Notes: generated by a model from the letters alone, not told the origin. A stretch of DNA of 64,000 nucleotides from Medicago truncatula (GCF_003473485.1 NC_053043.1:35998576-36062575), one strand, 5' to 3'; shown: positions 23,985 to 36,221, counted from the first letter of the stretch. Program-made: numbers and translations.

Positions 23985-25208
23985 TGATAAGCCAATAAAT
24001 ATAGGTTTTTAAGTGTTAAGTTTATTAGAATATTATGTGTTTTTAATTACGTTTTAGAACTTTGATACTTCAAATCGTTTGTTATTTTATTTCAGGATCA
24101 AATATGGTGAAATCAAGTTTGAACACAAAAGAAGGGATCTAAAAGCATGATTGAGGCATGGAGCATAAAGATGCTTGGTTTGAAGCTTGCTTGAGAAGTG
24201 AAAGATGGATAATTCCGTCCATTTTATCGGCGCACGGTCGTGCCCACAAATGCAATTACCGCGCACCTCTTTCCACCAAATCGTGATGCAGAATGTCGAG
24301 AGCTGCGCACGGTCCGTGCTCAGCTACGCATGGCCGTGCGCGATGCCAATGTTCCCTTTGCTGCTTTTGCATGTTCAAGCAAGCACGGTCGTGTGCCTTG
24401 CAAGCACGAACATGCGCGGTTCCAGCTGCTTGTTTTAGTGATATTTTTAGCCTAAAAGCCCATGGGTTGCCTTGTAACACATTGCTAATGCCTTTTCTAG
24501 GGTTTATGCTGTACTTTTGGCTATAAATAGAGGATCCATCAGACTTGTTACTCATCTTTGAATCTTGGGAATATTTTGTGACAATTGTTTCTATTGAATC
24601 AAAGTTTTTTATTTTTCTGCAACCCTTATTTCTTGTTCTTTACTTTCTTGTTCTTTACAATTCTGCACTTTTACTTTCAGCCGTTTACTTTCATGTCTTT
24701 CACCTCCATCTTTTTAATCTCACCGTTCTTAATTCATATTTCAAATACTAATTGACGGATCGAAAGATGAAGGTTAGTATTAGAACAAGTCATATTCGAC
24801 AAGGTTTGCAAAACATGAGAATAGTCGAGTAAGCCTTGAGACCTTAATAGTTTCGTTCTTAATGGATTCCAAGAGCAATCAGCCATGAGAATAGGCGTGA
24901 ATTCCATTGAAATACACTTATGTATTCTGAGAGGAAACATAAAATACATTAGAGAAACTTGTCTTTAGAAACAGATTTAACATAAGATTTAAATATAGGT
25001 TTGGATTGTGAGTGATCTGTCGTTATGATGAACCAATAATTCCGAGATGCTTTTTATTATTTTATATCAAGCAAATTTGCTAAACTTCTAAATTTTGAAC
25101 CTTTCAGCTAATCACTATTAGAAAGAAAATCAATAATTACAATAACTCCTTGTGAAAAGATATTTTACTACTTTGATAGAACCGTGTGCTTGAAGATTTC
25201 ACACATCA
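23985..25208 (+). repeat. 3' LTR of the Ty3/gypsy element
   Basis: 1224 bp, TGATAAGCC...CACACATCA, followed by AAGAA. It is shorter than the 5' LTR mainly through one internal deletion near 24720. Confidence 0.88.
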
Positions 25209-25213
25209 AAGAA

Positions 25214-25889
25214 CTTGTTGCGAATCTTGATGAAGTGGAAGCAGATTGGAATCCTTCGTGAGTAAATTTGGATTTGGTGGTTTAGGTTTTTTGAGGAGAA
25301 AAGATTGGGAAAACAAGTTTTCCACAAACAACACCACTGGTTTGACGTGATCAGAGGAACAATGTATGGTGCGATCAGCTTATTGTAAAGTTTTAGCTAA
25401 GGTGACAAGCGGGAGTTGACTAAACCTAAAAGATTAGTTCCTTGAGTCTAGTTAATTCGACAGCTTAACACGGATAATGTTCGAGCTTTCCTCGACTATT
25501 GCGCGAATAGATGGGTGTACTTGTAAGAACATTGACGCTCAAATCAGAATTTACGGGGAGAATATAAAAGGGGGGGGGGGGGGGGGGGGGGGGGGTCGGG
25601 TAATTTAAAATTTGTAGCTTAGAGGACTGAAAAAGAACTCTTATACAATTACAGAGGGGGTGGTTAGTAACTGCATCACGTTATACTTTAAATCTTGCGA
25701 GAGGCGTTCGATTATGCACACCTTCCGGTGAGGTGAGGGTGTGAATAGCTCTAGTTAGGCTTAAGTGGATTCAGCCTTTTTTTTTAAACTCTAGGCTTGG
25801 AGTATAGCCTCCTAGCAGTCCAAAATATTATTCAGTTATTTTCCTTCCCAAATTTTATTTGACCAAAAAATTAAACGATGAGCTGATCA
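25214..25889. other. Intergenic with a G26 homopolymer
   Basis: A G run spans about 25570-25595. No gene or transposon border is recognised in this stretch, which together with 18740-19097 is the disrupted target of the LTR element. Confidence 0.5.
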
Positions 25890-25898
25890 AAATTTAAA

Positions 25899-26729
25899 GG
25901 CTTAAATATGCTTTTCATCCCTGTAATTATAGGCCGTTTGATTTTTCATCCCTGAACTTACTAATCCTTCCATTTTGCCCCTGTAATTACTAATCATTTG
26001 AAAGTTCGTCCCTCTTCCCGGTTAATCATTGCCACGTCATCAAATTAGCAAAATGGCATGGGAATTGACAAAAATACCCCTAACTTATTTTTAAAATTCT
26101 GAAAATTGTTTTTATAAATAAAAAAATCTGAAAATAATTTTAAAAAATAAAAAAATTCTAAAAATATTTTGAAAATAACTTTTTCGAAAAAAAATGAAAT
26201 AATTTTTCACATAATTTTAAAAAATATATAATCAGATTTTTTCGAAATTAATATTCTGATTTTTAAAAAAAATCTTTAAAAAAAATCAGATTTTTTAATA
26301 ATTTTCGAAATTATATATTCTGATTTTAAAAAAATATATATAATTTTCCATTTTTTTTTCATATTTCAAAAAATATATTTTTAAAATTATATAATCGTAA
26401 ATTTTTTCGAAATTATTATTATGATTTTTAAAAAAATCAGATTTTAAAAAATTATATAATTTTATATTTTTTTCATATTTCAAAAAATTATATTTTTTTT
26501 ATTTTTTAAAATTATTTTCAGATTTTTAAATTTTTAAAAATAAGCCAGGGGTATTTTTGTCAATTCCCATGCCATTTTGCTAATTTGATGACGTGGCAGT
26601 GATTAACCGGGAAGAGAGACGAACTTTCAAATGATTAGTAATTATAGGGGCAAAATGGAAGGATTAGTAAGTTCAGGGATGAAAAATCAAACAGCCTATA
26701 ATTACAGGGATGAAAAACATATTTAAGCC
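25899..26729. mobile_element. MULE-type element, near-complete inverted repeat, 9-bp TSD
   Basis: Perfect 9-bp flanks AAATTTAAA (25890-25898 and 26730-26738). The arms start GGCTTAAATATGCTTTTCAT and inverted GGCTTAAATATGTTTTTCAT and stay almost identical for about 200 bp. The AT-rich core is also roughly symmetrical, so the whole 831 bp could fold into one hairpin. Non-coding. Confidence 0.88.
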
Positions 26730-26965
26730 AAATTTAAAATATAGCCTCTTTGAACTATTATGAATATTATATTTGAAATATAAATTATTTAATTAAATTG
26801 CCAAATTACGGTTTGACTGAATAGACTAAATAATAATATTAAATAGTGCTATTTATTACGGGTTTGACTACAATACATGAATTTTGTAATCTTTAAACTC
26901 TTGTTGTCTTTTAAAGGTAAACACAATTCACGTTTATCATTTCTTATCATTTCTTACACCAAATA

Positions 26966-29900
26966 ATGAGTGAAGGAGAACAGAAAAAAGTGAAAGTGGT
27001 AGAGGAGGAAGAAGTAGATTTGATCAGCAGTTTTCCCGATGAACTTTTAGGTTCTATCATTTGTCTACTTCCATACATGGAAGTTGTGAGAACAAGTGTG
27101 CTTTCCAAGCGATGGGAGTCATTGTGGAAGAACACTCCTGACCTTAGTTTTGACCAAAGACAAATGTTGAAGTCTTTGATTGAAGATTACATTCAAAATT
27201 CTCAACTTGCTGACCGCCTTACAATGGCTATGGAGCGCAAGGTAATTTGTTATGGAAATCATGTAAAATAAGTTATGCGTTTTTTACTATAAGATTTATG
27301 TTTTAATTTATGCTTTATGAATAATTTGATTAATTAAATGGTTCACATTTTCATGGCGAGTCAACTAGGAAGGGCTGTAGAGAATCTAATTACATATTTT
27401 AGCTTCCATTTTCTGAATGAAATGAATGAACTTTAATCCTAAACGTATTTGAGATATGATATATATATATATATATATATTGATGGAATTCATGCATGAC
27501 AGGTAGCTCCTAAAAATGAGGAATATTTTGATGTAATTACTGAAGCAGCCATGATGATTACATCAAATATTGACAGTCATATTGGTCCCTTGAAGAGTTG
27601 TACCATTCGACACTTGCCTGAGAGTTGTGCAAGTGCGGATGTTGTGGGGTGGTTGAGGAAATTAATGGAAAAAAGGGTGATTAAGGTTTCAATAGAACGT
27701 GAATCTTGTGATTATCGTAACGGAGGAATATTAGACAGGGATGTAAAGCTTGCTGCATCGACCATTGATTTACCTTTCGAGGTTTTCTCCAATTTTAAGG
27801 TTCTTGAGTTGAAGAACTATCGTTTTAACACTACACCCTCCCCTTATTCCGAACAGACTTTAAAAACACTTACTCTTAACAAAGTCCGTATTATATTGAA
27901 CACTTTTCACGATATTCTCTCCTACTGTTCATCTCTTGAAAACCTTACCGTCGAGAATTGTGATTTCTTAAGAGATGAGCTTAAGATTGTAAGTCCAAGT
28001 CTGAAATATATAAAAATTTGTAATATGAATGTGCTTAGGATTTTGGTTTCTGCATTTAATGTTGAAGTTATAGAGGTTGACTCCATTATTTGTAGACATC
28101 AAGATTTGGTCTTTGAGGCCCCAAAACTCCAGGTTCTTCGTGCTTACAATGATTTTCAAATTCATGGACAAATTGTATTTATTCATGGAAGAAAGCTTTT
28201 GACAGCAAGAGATATTATAGAAATTTGCGGTGGTATTCTGGTATGTCTTTCTTCACTTAGAAAATTTATTAACTTCAAGTTTCGGTTTTTGGTTCAAGCA
28301 TATATAATACATTTCTTTTTAGTTAATATAGGACCATCTTATTGGAATATTAATCAATAACTGTTGTTTAGAATTTGGAGTGCAGCTTCTGAACATGAGC
28401 TTCTGAAGTGCTGCTTCTAAAGTGCTACTTCTGAAGGGCAGCTTATGATGTCTTCAGAAGCAGGGTCTAGTAACAAACCTTGGTTAGCGTGTTAACCAAG
28501 GTAGTTAGTTTGTTACAACGTCTAGTTGTATATATACTCACTTATGTGTTGTAAATAAGTACGATCAATAAAAATTCATTAGTTTTTACAACAACTTTTT
28601 GTTATTTTCATCTTGCTCTTAGAAATAACTTATTTTTCATAAGCACTTCCGCTGTGCATAGAACATAGTGAATTGTTCTAACAATTGGCATCGAGATCCT
28701 GGGTATGAATCTTAGGGAAACACGGGTGAAAAGTGAGGGGAATCATCATTGGGAGTCACATAGAGAGGTGTGTGTTTTGATTTCTCTTATTTCCTGAGAT
28801 TTAGCAAGATGAACACAAACGGTTTTGGATCAAATATCTTGATTCTTGATGGCAAGAACTGGGAACGATGGAGCGCTTTGATGAGATCATTGTTTGGCGC
28901 GCAAGATGTGAGTGATCTTGTGCAGGTTTTGAAGAACCTCCTGCAAATTCCTCTGATGTGCAGAGAGCAGCTTACAAATAAAGCAAGAAGAAAGATTGTA
29001 AAGCTCTGTTCTACATTCAACAAAATGTTGATAATCAACATTTTGAGAAGATTTCAAAATCAACTAGATCCAAAGAAGCATGGGATATTCTGGAGAATTA
29101 TCATAATGGGGGAGAAAAGGTGAAACAAGTCAAGCTGCAATCATATAGAAGGAAGTATGAAATGATGCAAATGGAAGAAGATCAGAAGGTGAGTGATTAC
29201 TTCTCAAAGATGATTAAAATTGTGAATTTGCTGAAGAATTGTGGTGAAAACATCTCTGATCAGATGATAGTTGAGAAAGTCTTGAGATCTCTAAGTCAAA
29301 AGTTTGACTTCATAGTGGTAGCAATCCAAGAAGCAAAGGATGTGAAGACTATGAAGGTTGAAGAATTGCAGAGTTCTCTTGAAGCACATGAACTGTTGGT
29401 GATTGATAGAAGTTCAGAAAGATCAGTTCAACAAGCTCTTTAGGTTCAAACAACCAAGAAAGAGGGAAATTTTAAGAATTTCAAGAAGGGAAGAGGTAAA
29501 ACAAACTGGTCTAATAATGCAAAATCCAAACCTGAGAACAAAATTGAATCTTCTAAAAGAGGAAGTTTTGGAAAAAATCAGAACAAAAAGAGGGATTTTG
29601 ACAAGAGTAAAGTTCAGTGCTATAATTGTGAAAAATTTGGCCATTTTGCTGATGAATGTTGGTTCAAGAAAGATCAGAAGACTGAAGAAGCCAATATTGC
29701 TCATGAAGGTGACCCTGATGCAGTGTTGTTAATGGCTGCTACATGTGAAGATAGGATGAAAGGTGAAGAATGGTACCTTGATTCTGGGTGTTCTAATCAT
29801 ATGACAGCTCATAGAGAGTGGTTAGCAAATTTTGATGCTAGTAAGAAAACAAGTATCAAGTTGGCCGACAACAGGAAACTTGCATCAGAAGGTAGTGGTA

Positions 29901-31219
29901 ATATAGTGATGAGGAGCAATTTTGGTGATAAAGTGATAATTGAAGATGTGTTTTATGTTCCTGATATGAAGTGTAATCTGATGAGCATAGGTCAATTAGT
30001 GGAGAAAGGATTCTCAGTTTCAATGGAAGGTGATTCATTGAAACTGTTTGATCCAAAGAAGAATCTGGTGTTGAAATCTACTTTGTCAAAAAATAGAACC
30101 TATAGATGCAACATATCAAGTGATAAGATGTTGTGTATGTCTGCAACTATGAGTGAAGATGTTGAAGCATTGTGGCATTTGAAGTATGGTCACCTAAATT
30201 TTAGAAGTCTTAGTGAATTGAACTCTAAAGATTTAGTGCATGGCTTACCAGAGTTGAATATGAAGAAATCCATATGTGAAATATGTGTGACCATATTTCT
30301 ACCTAAGACTCTTGGCTCTTGTCTCTTTTTTTCTATCTAAGACTACACCTAGCTGGTCAAAGTTCTAGATGCTTGTGAAAAGTTTTCTCAACAAGGCTAA
30401 TACCAGTGTCGGAATATATCAAGCCTCCGAATGTGCCCCACTGTTTTACTTGCGTCTTCATCTACTAAATCACTTTGCCTCCCCGGCGTCACCGCCAATG
30501 AGGAAAGACGGATTGACGGTCATCTGTCCAAAAGTAAGGGTCATCCAACTAACAAACATAGTACAAATATGCATGCATATATAAATTTACAAAAAAGATA
30601 ACCAAATAAATAAATAGACCATACAAGACACATTTCTCAGTTCCATAATCACCACACCTCGCCTTAAGTTACAACCTGACTAAAACGCGTTAATTCCTAT
30701 TGGTCAGTCTATATGCAAATGTTCATGATCCGGATTTCACCTCTAAACGGAGCCAAATGTTCCACAATTAGACAATATACCCGACCATTGGATAATAACT
30801 CCTAAAAATTCGATGTTCAGTACCCCACCATTGGGCATTATTCTGAATCACCTAATGCATATGAATCGCCACTACCCCACCGTTGGGTAGTAACTCCTAA
30901 AATTCAATGGTCAGTGCCCTACCATTGGGCATTTGTCTGAGTCATCTAATGCATGAATGTCTCCTTAAATACCCCACCGTTGGGTAATCTCATAAAAACA
31001 AAAGTCTAGTATCCCACCTTTGGATATAGTTTTGAATCACCATTATAGTTAATTGTTATTCACCATAAAAAAAAATAGTATTCATGTTAAAACAACATCA
31101 CACAATAACACATGATATTCATGCCAAAACAACACCACCAAAATAATTATCACAACACAAATATAAAACACATAATCCTTCATTTCAAAACTGCACCACC
31201 AAAATAATTATCACAACAC

Positions 31220-31275
<56 letters not shown>

Positions 31276-33419
31276 GTACGGAAGCGCGTGGAGTGATATC
31301 CTTACCTTTACAACAACAATCCTTAAACTCCTCAAGCAGCGGTCTTTGTTCACTACATCTATACCTTCACAATTAAATATTTACTAGCTTAGTTTTAAAT
31401 CTCAGTTACGCCCTAATTATCACTCAATTAGATTCTACTAAAGAATAACTCACTACAACTTACTTATTTCCTTTTTGACACGACACAGTTTCAACTTATT
31501 TTAACATGTATAATTCATTTTCCTCTAGTCGAACCTGAACCTCTTCTATGTTTCTAAAAAAATAGTTAAGAAAATAAATTCAACTCATTTGAATACTTGA
31601 TTTTATGTTTTCAAGCTACATTAAATTGGTTCACGGCACTAGTGTACGTATCCCCCTATATACTATATTATATTGATCAAAATCCTATCATTTCTACCAC
31701 AAGAATATCTTCTCTATGTTGCAAGATTCTAAATAAAATAACTTCTAGAACTTACTTGGTGATGATGAATTTCTTAAAGTGGACTCTAATCTCTCTCGAC
31801 CCTTCTTCCATCTTCCAAATTGAAATTGTTCTTCCTTTTTCACTCTCTTCTCTCTATCGTTCTCTATTTAATTCTATATCTAGGCAGTTGAAACAAAGCA
31901 AAAGTACTTGTGTTTCCCTGTATGATATACGATAAAATAGGGAATGATTTTGGTTCATCATTAATAATTGACATGAAGAGTGATAATGATGATAGGATTC
32001 TTACTTGTCTCCCTAGAGTGAATGTTTGTTTTCTCTCCTTCCTCCTTCAGACCCCCTTTCCCGTTCTCTTTCTCTTTCTCCCTATGATATCTGTGTCAAA
32101 AATGATTAAAGTTTAATATCCCTTAATATAAGTATGATTCTTTTTTGAGCCATCACAAAAAATCACGGTTATTGGGAAATACTCCCTAAAAAAATAACAC
32201 AGCTTATCATATGTGGACTAACCGAGTAATTGTGATGCGATGATTAAACTTATTATTTATGGTATCTATTTAATGCATAGGGTGAGCACTGCCTAGTAAC
32301 TAAGTATGTCATCACCACCTTACTGAATAGTAACAAAGTATGTCTACTACAAATATTGTTTAGAGTGAAATAATCCAATTTAATTTTGCTCCTTAGCAAA
32401 ATGTCCTGTAAAAAATAGATAAGTATATAATAGTTTCTTACTTTAACATTACTATATTTATTATTTTTTAACATGTGCCATGAATGCACATGTTAGCATG
32501 ACTCTTGTTTTATAACTGTCTTTTTTTATTGTCTTAGGGTCATCGAGGTTCAAGCATGGGAAGCATATTCAAACATTTAGTTACTTTTTGCTTCAACTTT
32601 GAATTGAACAGTAGCAGAAATACCATAGCTCTTTCTTTTGCACTCAAGTCTTGCCCACATCTAATGAATCTTCAAATAAATAACCAGGTATGCTTAGGAT
32701 TTATTTAACCATGTGTTTGCAACTATCTTTACTTCAATTACATGTGTTCAATTATTCAAGTCTTAAAATGGCGTGTAATATGAATTGTGGTTACTACGAT
32801 AATATTTTTTATTTCATTGTGATCATGATTGTAGTCGAATTAGTCATATTTGACCATGATATAATGATAAATCAATCATGATTTAAATTAAATTAATCCA
32901 TTTGGGTTGACCTAGTGGTATTGGCTTGAAACCTGGGAGCATGCTCCTCCTCAATTTGAGGGGGTTAGTTTAGCTTCTTCAAAAAAACAAAAAAAACATG
33001 ATTTAAATTATGCTTAACTATATTTTTTTGACATTTTTTCACTTATACTCTAGGTCAAGTTGGATTACTATGATCAGAATGACAATGATACTCTTCCCTA
33101 CCCCGGTGGTTTGTTTTGGCTCAAAAGGGACCCTTGTAGGTGTGTTAGCAGCAACCTAAAGTCTGTATGTATAAAGGGATACAAAGGTGGAGAGTTTGAA
33201 TTTGAGTTCGTGAAGTACTTAATATTAAATGGCGGAGTTATGGATAATATTACCATTTGGTTTTTGGATGACTGTTCATGGGATGAAGTTGTAGCAACTG
33301 GATGTTTGCGGTCATATCCAAAACTCTCTCCTAAATTGTCAATTAATTTGAAACCTGGGATCGAGAATATACAGAAGTATGGTGGCAGATTTGATGAATG
33401 GGTTAGAACCCTAAAATAA
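26966..33419 (+). CDS. F-box / LRR / FBD protein, four exons
   Basis: Predicted substrate-recognition subunit of an SCF ubiquitin ligase (family role; the target is unknown). Exons 26966-27241, 27503-28240, 32538-32687 and 33054-33419 with GT..AG borders, all phase 0, about 509 residues. The N-terminal F-box reads DLISSFPDELLGSIICLLPY and VVRTSVLSKRWESLW (residues about 18-50). Exon 2 encodes degenerate leucine-rich repeats (FEVFSNFKVLELKNYRF, CSSLENLTVENCDFL). Exon 4 is the FBD domain (LKSVCIKGYKGGEFEFEFVK). Intron 2 is about 4.3 kb and holds a broken copia element; intron 3 holds a SINE. The ORF would stop at 28360 if intron 2 were retained, giving a protein without FBD. The family is large and fast-evolving in legumes. 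Coding exons have no stop or frameshift. Confidence 0.85.
28362..30290 (+). mobile_element. Ty1/copia retrotransposon, 3'-truncated, in intron 2 of the F-box gene
   Basis: 5' LTR 28362-28683 (TGTTGTTTAG...GTTCTAACA, 322 bp), then ATTGGCATCGAGATCCTGGG, a diverged tRNA-Met-type primer site. Coding remnants follow: UBN2-type gag from about 28809 with frameshifts (28809-29443, good stretch 29120-29443), zinc knuckle CYNCEKFGHFADEC at about 29620-29661, protease WYLDSGCSNHMT, and the gag-pre-integrase motif LWHLKYGHLNFRSL near 30170. Similarity stops at about 30290; integrase, reverse transcriptase and the 3' LTR are missing. Confidence 0.85.
29723..30340 (+). pseudogene. copia protease / pre-integrase fragment
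   Basis: 205-residue open frame with the aspartic protease motif DSGCSNHMT, the VPDMKCNLMSIGQLVEKG block common to copia proteases, and the pre-integrase LWHLKYGH. After about 30290 the frame reads unrelated sequence (ITIFLPKTLGS-like), marking the truncation point. Confidence 0.8.
30776..31045. repeat. Tandem repeat, about 94-bp unit, about 2.7 copies
   Basis: AACTCCTAAAAATTCGATG at 30797 recurs as AACTCCTAAAATTCAATGG at 30892 and in eroded form near 30985; CCCACCATTGGGCATT and CCCACCGTTGGGTA alternate in each unit. Confidence 0.7.
31222..31275. repeat. (TA)n(CA)n microsatellite
   Basis: About 20 TA units ending near 31262, followed by seven CA units to about 31275. Confidence 0.9.
32891..32996 (+). 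mobile_element. SINE in intron 3 of the F-box gene, 14-bp target duplication
   Basis: Flanked by perfect CATGATTTAAATTA at 32877-32890 and 32997-33010. The body starts near ATTTGGGTTGACCTAGTGGT (A-box-like), contains TTGAGGGGGTTAG, and ends in an A-rich tail. The orientation matches the host gene and the insertion leaves the splice sites untouched. Confidence 0.88.
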
Positions 33420-35100
33420 AGTGGTTGATGAAAAGCTGAAGTGTTTTTGTTAATCTTGGGTTTAAACCTCTCAAATGGTTATTAGACTTATGTTGATGTT
33501 TTTATTTGATCGCTTTCAATCGTGGATTTTCATCTGATAATTTTCTATCTGAATTTTCATTTGATAGTTTTGTATCTTGAATTTTCAAAATAAATAAGTC
33601 ATATGTTCTCATATTCTCTAAACATTTGTGTTAAGTTTATTGCAGTTTTCAAAATAAACTAGTCATATTGTAGTATGTATAAAAGGCAACAACACATGCA
33701 TAAATTTACATGATCATAGTGAAAATTATTGTGCAACTACCGTTAAAAAAAATGACACACCTATTATACACCGTACACAATAAATCATATGTCTTTTTCC
33801 CTTAGTTATCTTAAAATCCCATTTATTAATACTAGTTTATGATCAAATTTGTGTGTATGTAACAAAATCATGGTATATGTAACTCCCCAATTTTGAACAA
33901 CAAAAATTCTCTCTGTTTTCTTTTTTAAATAAAAGAAAAGTGTAAAACCCTCTTAAATATAAGTCATAAACTTTTATTCACAAACTAACCTAAAGGTTCC
34001 TTTTTGAAATGCATGTTAGAGTTATATAGAACTTTGTATGATAGCTGAATAATTTACAAGACACAAGTACATCCCTTCATAGAGGTATAATTTCCTTTTA
34101 AAAGTATTACACAATATTAAAGGGACTACTAAGCTAATTTTTAACTCTAAAATAAGAAATTTGGGTACTAGACCCACCAATGACATCAACTTCAAGGTTT
34201 CGTCCCTGCCAACTATGCAAGTGGTCTCGAGTACATCCTTAAACATAATCTATGCAGAGGTTGGGTCAAACCCCCCAAAACAAAATAGTCCACATATCTG
34301 GGGAGGTAAATTCTTCATCTTCCACTATGGTATCTCGACTACCTTTAGAATCGTCACGATCTAATGGTCTATAGCCCACATCCACTAAAAGGGTGACCAA
34401 TTCGAAAATAATAAATAGGCTTAATGGTGTTTTATCCCCTGTAATATAGGCCATTTCCAGGTTTAACCCCTGCAATATTTTTATTTTTTTTATCCCCGTG
34501 TAAAAGTTCCGATGATGTCAGCAGTTTGACTTGATCAGTTTTGTCATTTTCTAATAGAAGGTCGCTTTCAACCTCTGATAATACAATTTGTCTTCTTCTA
34601 ACCACGTGTAGAATCAAACAAATAAATTCAAACGCAAAGATAATGTAATGGATCATTCCATAAGAAGCAAATGATTTCTCGAGTACTATTCAACGACATT
34701 ATCCAATTGAAGCAAAGTTTTCAAATATGAATCAAAGCTTCTCAAAGGTGATTTTGATGAGTTGGAAATATTCAAACAACAACTCTATTATTTCTATCCA
34801 AAACTCTGTAAAATTCGAAAGCACTCAAAACAATTAGAAAAATTCTTACAAACTTAGTATCTTAGAATTTCTTAAGTGTCATAAGTTTCTTAAGCTTTAA
34901 GTTAGTTTACCACGCTTTGAGTTCCTAAGTGCTGCCCGAGTTCCTAAGTGTAGACACAATCAAACTCTTTTGAAAAACTCTGATTGTATGAGCCCTCTTG
35001 TGTGAGGCAAGGAAGTATCTGACTTGTGTGTTGGAGCAATTGTAATCTTGTGTAATTATAGCGAAAAATCCATTCACAAGACCTCAATTTCTACTTTCAA
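33420..35100. other. Intergenic, with a solitary MULE-type arm at 34425-34510
   Basis: 34425-34510 (GGCTTAATGGTGTTTTATCC ... GTAATATAGGCCATTTCC) is one arm of the family at 17328-18002; the second arm is not seen. Frames at 34022-34246 and 34161-34475 have no identifiable domain. Confidence 0.45.
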
Positions 35101-35109
35101 AGACAACAT

Positions 35110-35450
35110 CTGTTATCAATGTAGTTTTGAATGATAAGTACTAGTGCATATGATGGACCATCTATCAAAGTGGTACTCCGTAGAATTTGTCCATGCTCAT
35201 ATCAAAAGAAGCAGCTAGGATTAAAATTTAGCACAAGTTATGAATATGATTACACATTCATCATATAAGCAATAATAAGTTATGAATATGATTACACATT
35301 CATCATATAAGCAATAATAACTTGGACAGTTAAGAAATCAGTGATCAGCTATTATTTGTATAATCATGCAGACACAATCTTGATTCCCAACATGACTACA
35401 ATAAAGTAAGGTGCACCATGAGAATAAACACTAGACTTTACAAGAGGACC
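35110..35450. repeat. Local duplication, copy 1 (second copy 38435-38870)
   Basis: Shared order of blocks with the second copy: ATCAAAGTGGTACTC / GAATTTGTCCATGCTCAT / AAATTTAGCACAA / ATATAAGCAATAATAA / GGACAGTTAAGAAATCAG / CAACTACAATAAAGTAAG-type. Copy 1 has its own internal direct repeat of about 57 bp (AGTTATGAATATGATTACAC at 35229 and again at 35278). Confidence 0.7.
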
Positions 35451-35457
35451 AAGCAGT

Positions 35458-35860
35458 TCAAGTGAAGACAAAATGGCTGGTATGATCTCTAAAACAAAGG
35501 CCAACACCCATTAGTGAGCTATTAGAAAATAAAGCACAGCCTACATTGCACTTGGTGTAGCCTTGAGGTGGCCGAACCCATCTGTTTTCAAGTGCAGGAA
35601 CTGCAGAATTGGTGGTATGTTTCTGCACACCGCCATTCATAAAAGGAGTATTTTCCCAGTAAAGCAATAGGTTTTCCCATTACCCGGTGTTTCTACATCT
35701 CCAAAGGCTCTAAACCACCATATCAGAGTTGGAAAAATGCAGCAGAAAAATATCGGGCCGATTGGGTACAGTCTGCAATTTCTGTATCCATCTGAGCCAG
35801 CCTGCAAGTGTTGAGGGCATCAGTGCATTTGCAACCAGAACATGTGCTTGAGAGAAAGCT
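35458..35860 (-). pseudogene. LINE (L1-type) relic, RNase H-like region
   Basis: Minus-strand frame with RWVRPPQGYTKCNVGCALFS, the start of the RVT_3 RNase H-like domain common at the C-terminus of plant non-LTR elements. Upstream on the same strand the coding trace continues with stops and shifts. Strongly eroded. Confidence 0.65.
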
Positions 35861-36221
35861 ACACAAATTTACAGGTAAACACTACACAATGATCAAACAA
35901 CAAAAATATCATACAAAATAAATATTGTGCTCGACAATTTAAAACAAAAGTAGAATGAATATGTTATACGGACATAGCATAACAGAATGCTTTTTGAAGC
36001 ATCAGTACTACTGATTCCGCAGCAGTCAATTTCAAACAAACGATGTAAATAAATGCAAAAGCTCAAAAGACAAAACCTTAAACATCAAACAACAACAATC
36101 ATTACTAATCCTATGGAATCATAAGACATGTTTTTCGATCAAAAATACATTCAAAGAAAATTCAGTTTTCTTTTTGTGATTTTAAAAATTAGCAGAGGCA
36201 AGATAGTTCATGGACATGAGA

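Larger units (their letters stand above)
19103..25208 (+). mobile_element. Ty3/gypsy LTR retrotransposon, Calypso/Athila type, non-autonomous
   Basis: Full unit with LTRs 19103-20434 and 23985-25208, both TGATAAG...ATCA, and a perfect 5-bp target duplication AAGAA (19098-19102, 25209-25213). A primer site matching the tRNA-Asp 3' end follows the left LTR. Interior: gag with zinc knuckle, then aspartic protease; no reverse transcriptase, RNase H or integrase is present in the 3.5-kb interior. Stops and frameshifts break gag. The right LTR lacks a segment of about 110 bp that is present in the left LTR (about 19815-19945). Confidence 0.9.
30291..32537. other. Remainder of F-box intron 2: tandem repeat and repetitive DNA
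   Basis: 30776-31045 holds about 2.7 copies of a unit of about 94 bp with ACCCCACCGTTGGGTA-type motifs. 31131-31159 and 31193-31221 are a direct repeat of CACCACCAAAATAATTATCA.., leading into (TA)n. The rest, to the acceptor at 32536-32537, shows no domain. It could be a second, unrecognised retroelement LTR. Confidence 0.5.

Noticed and set aside
34022..34475. Retrotransposon protein fragment
   Set aside because: Overlapping frames on both strands with no recognisable motif.
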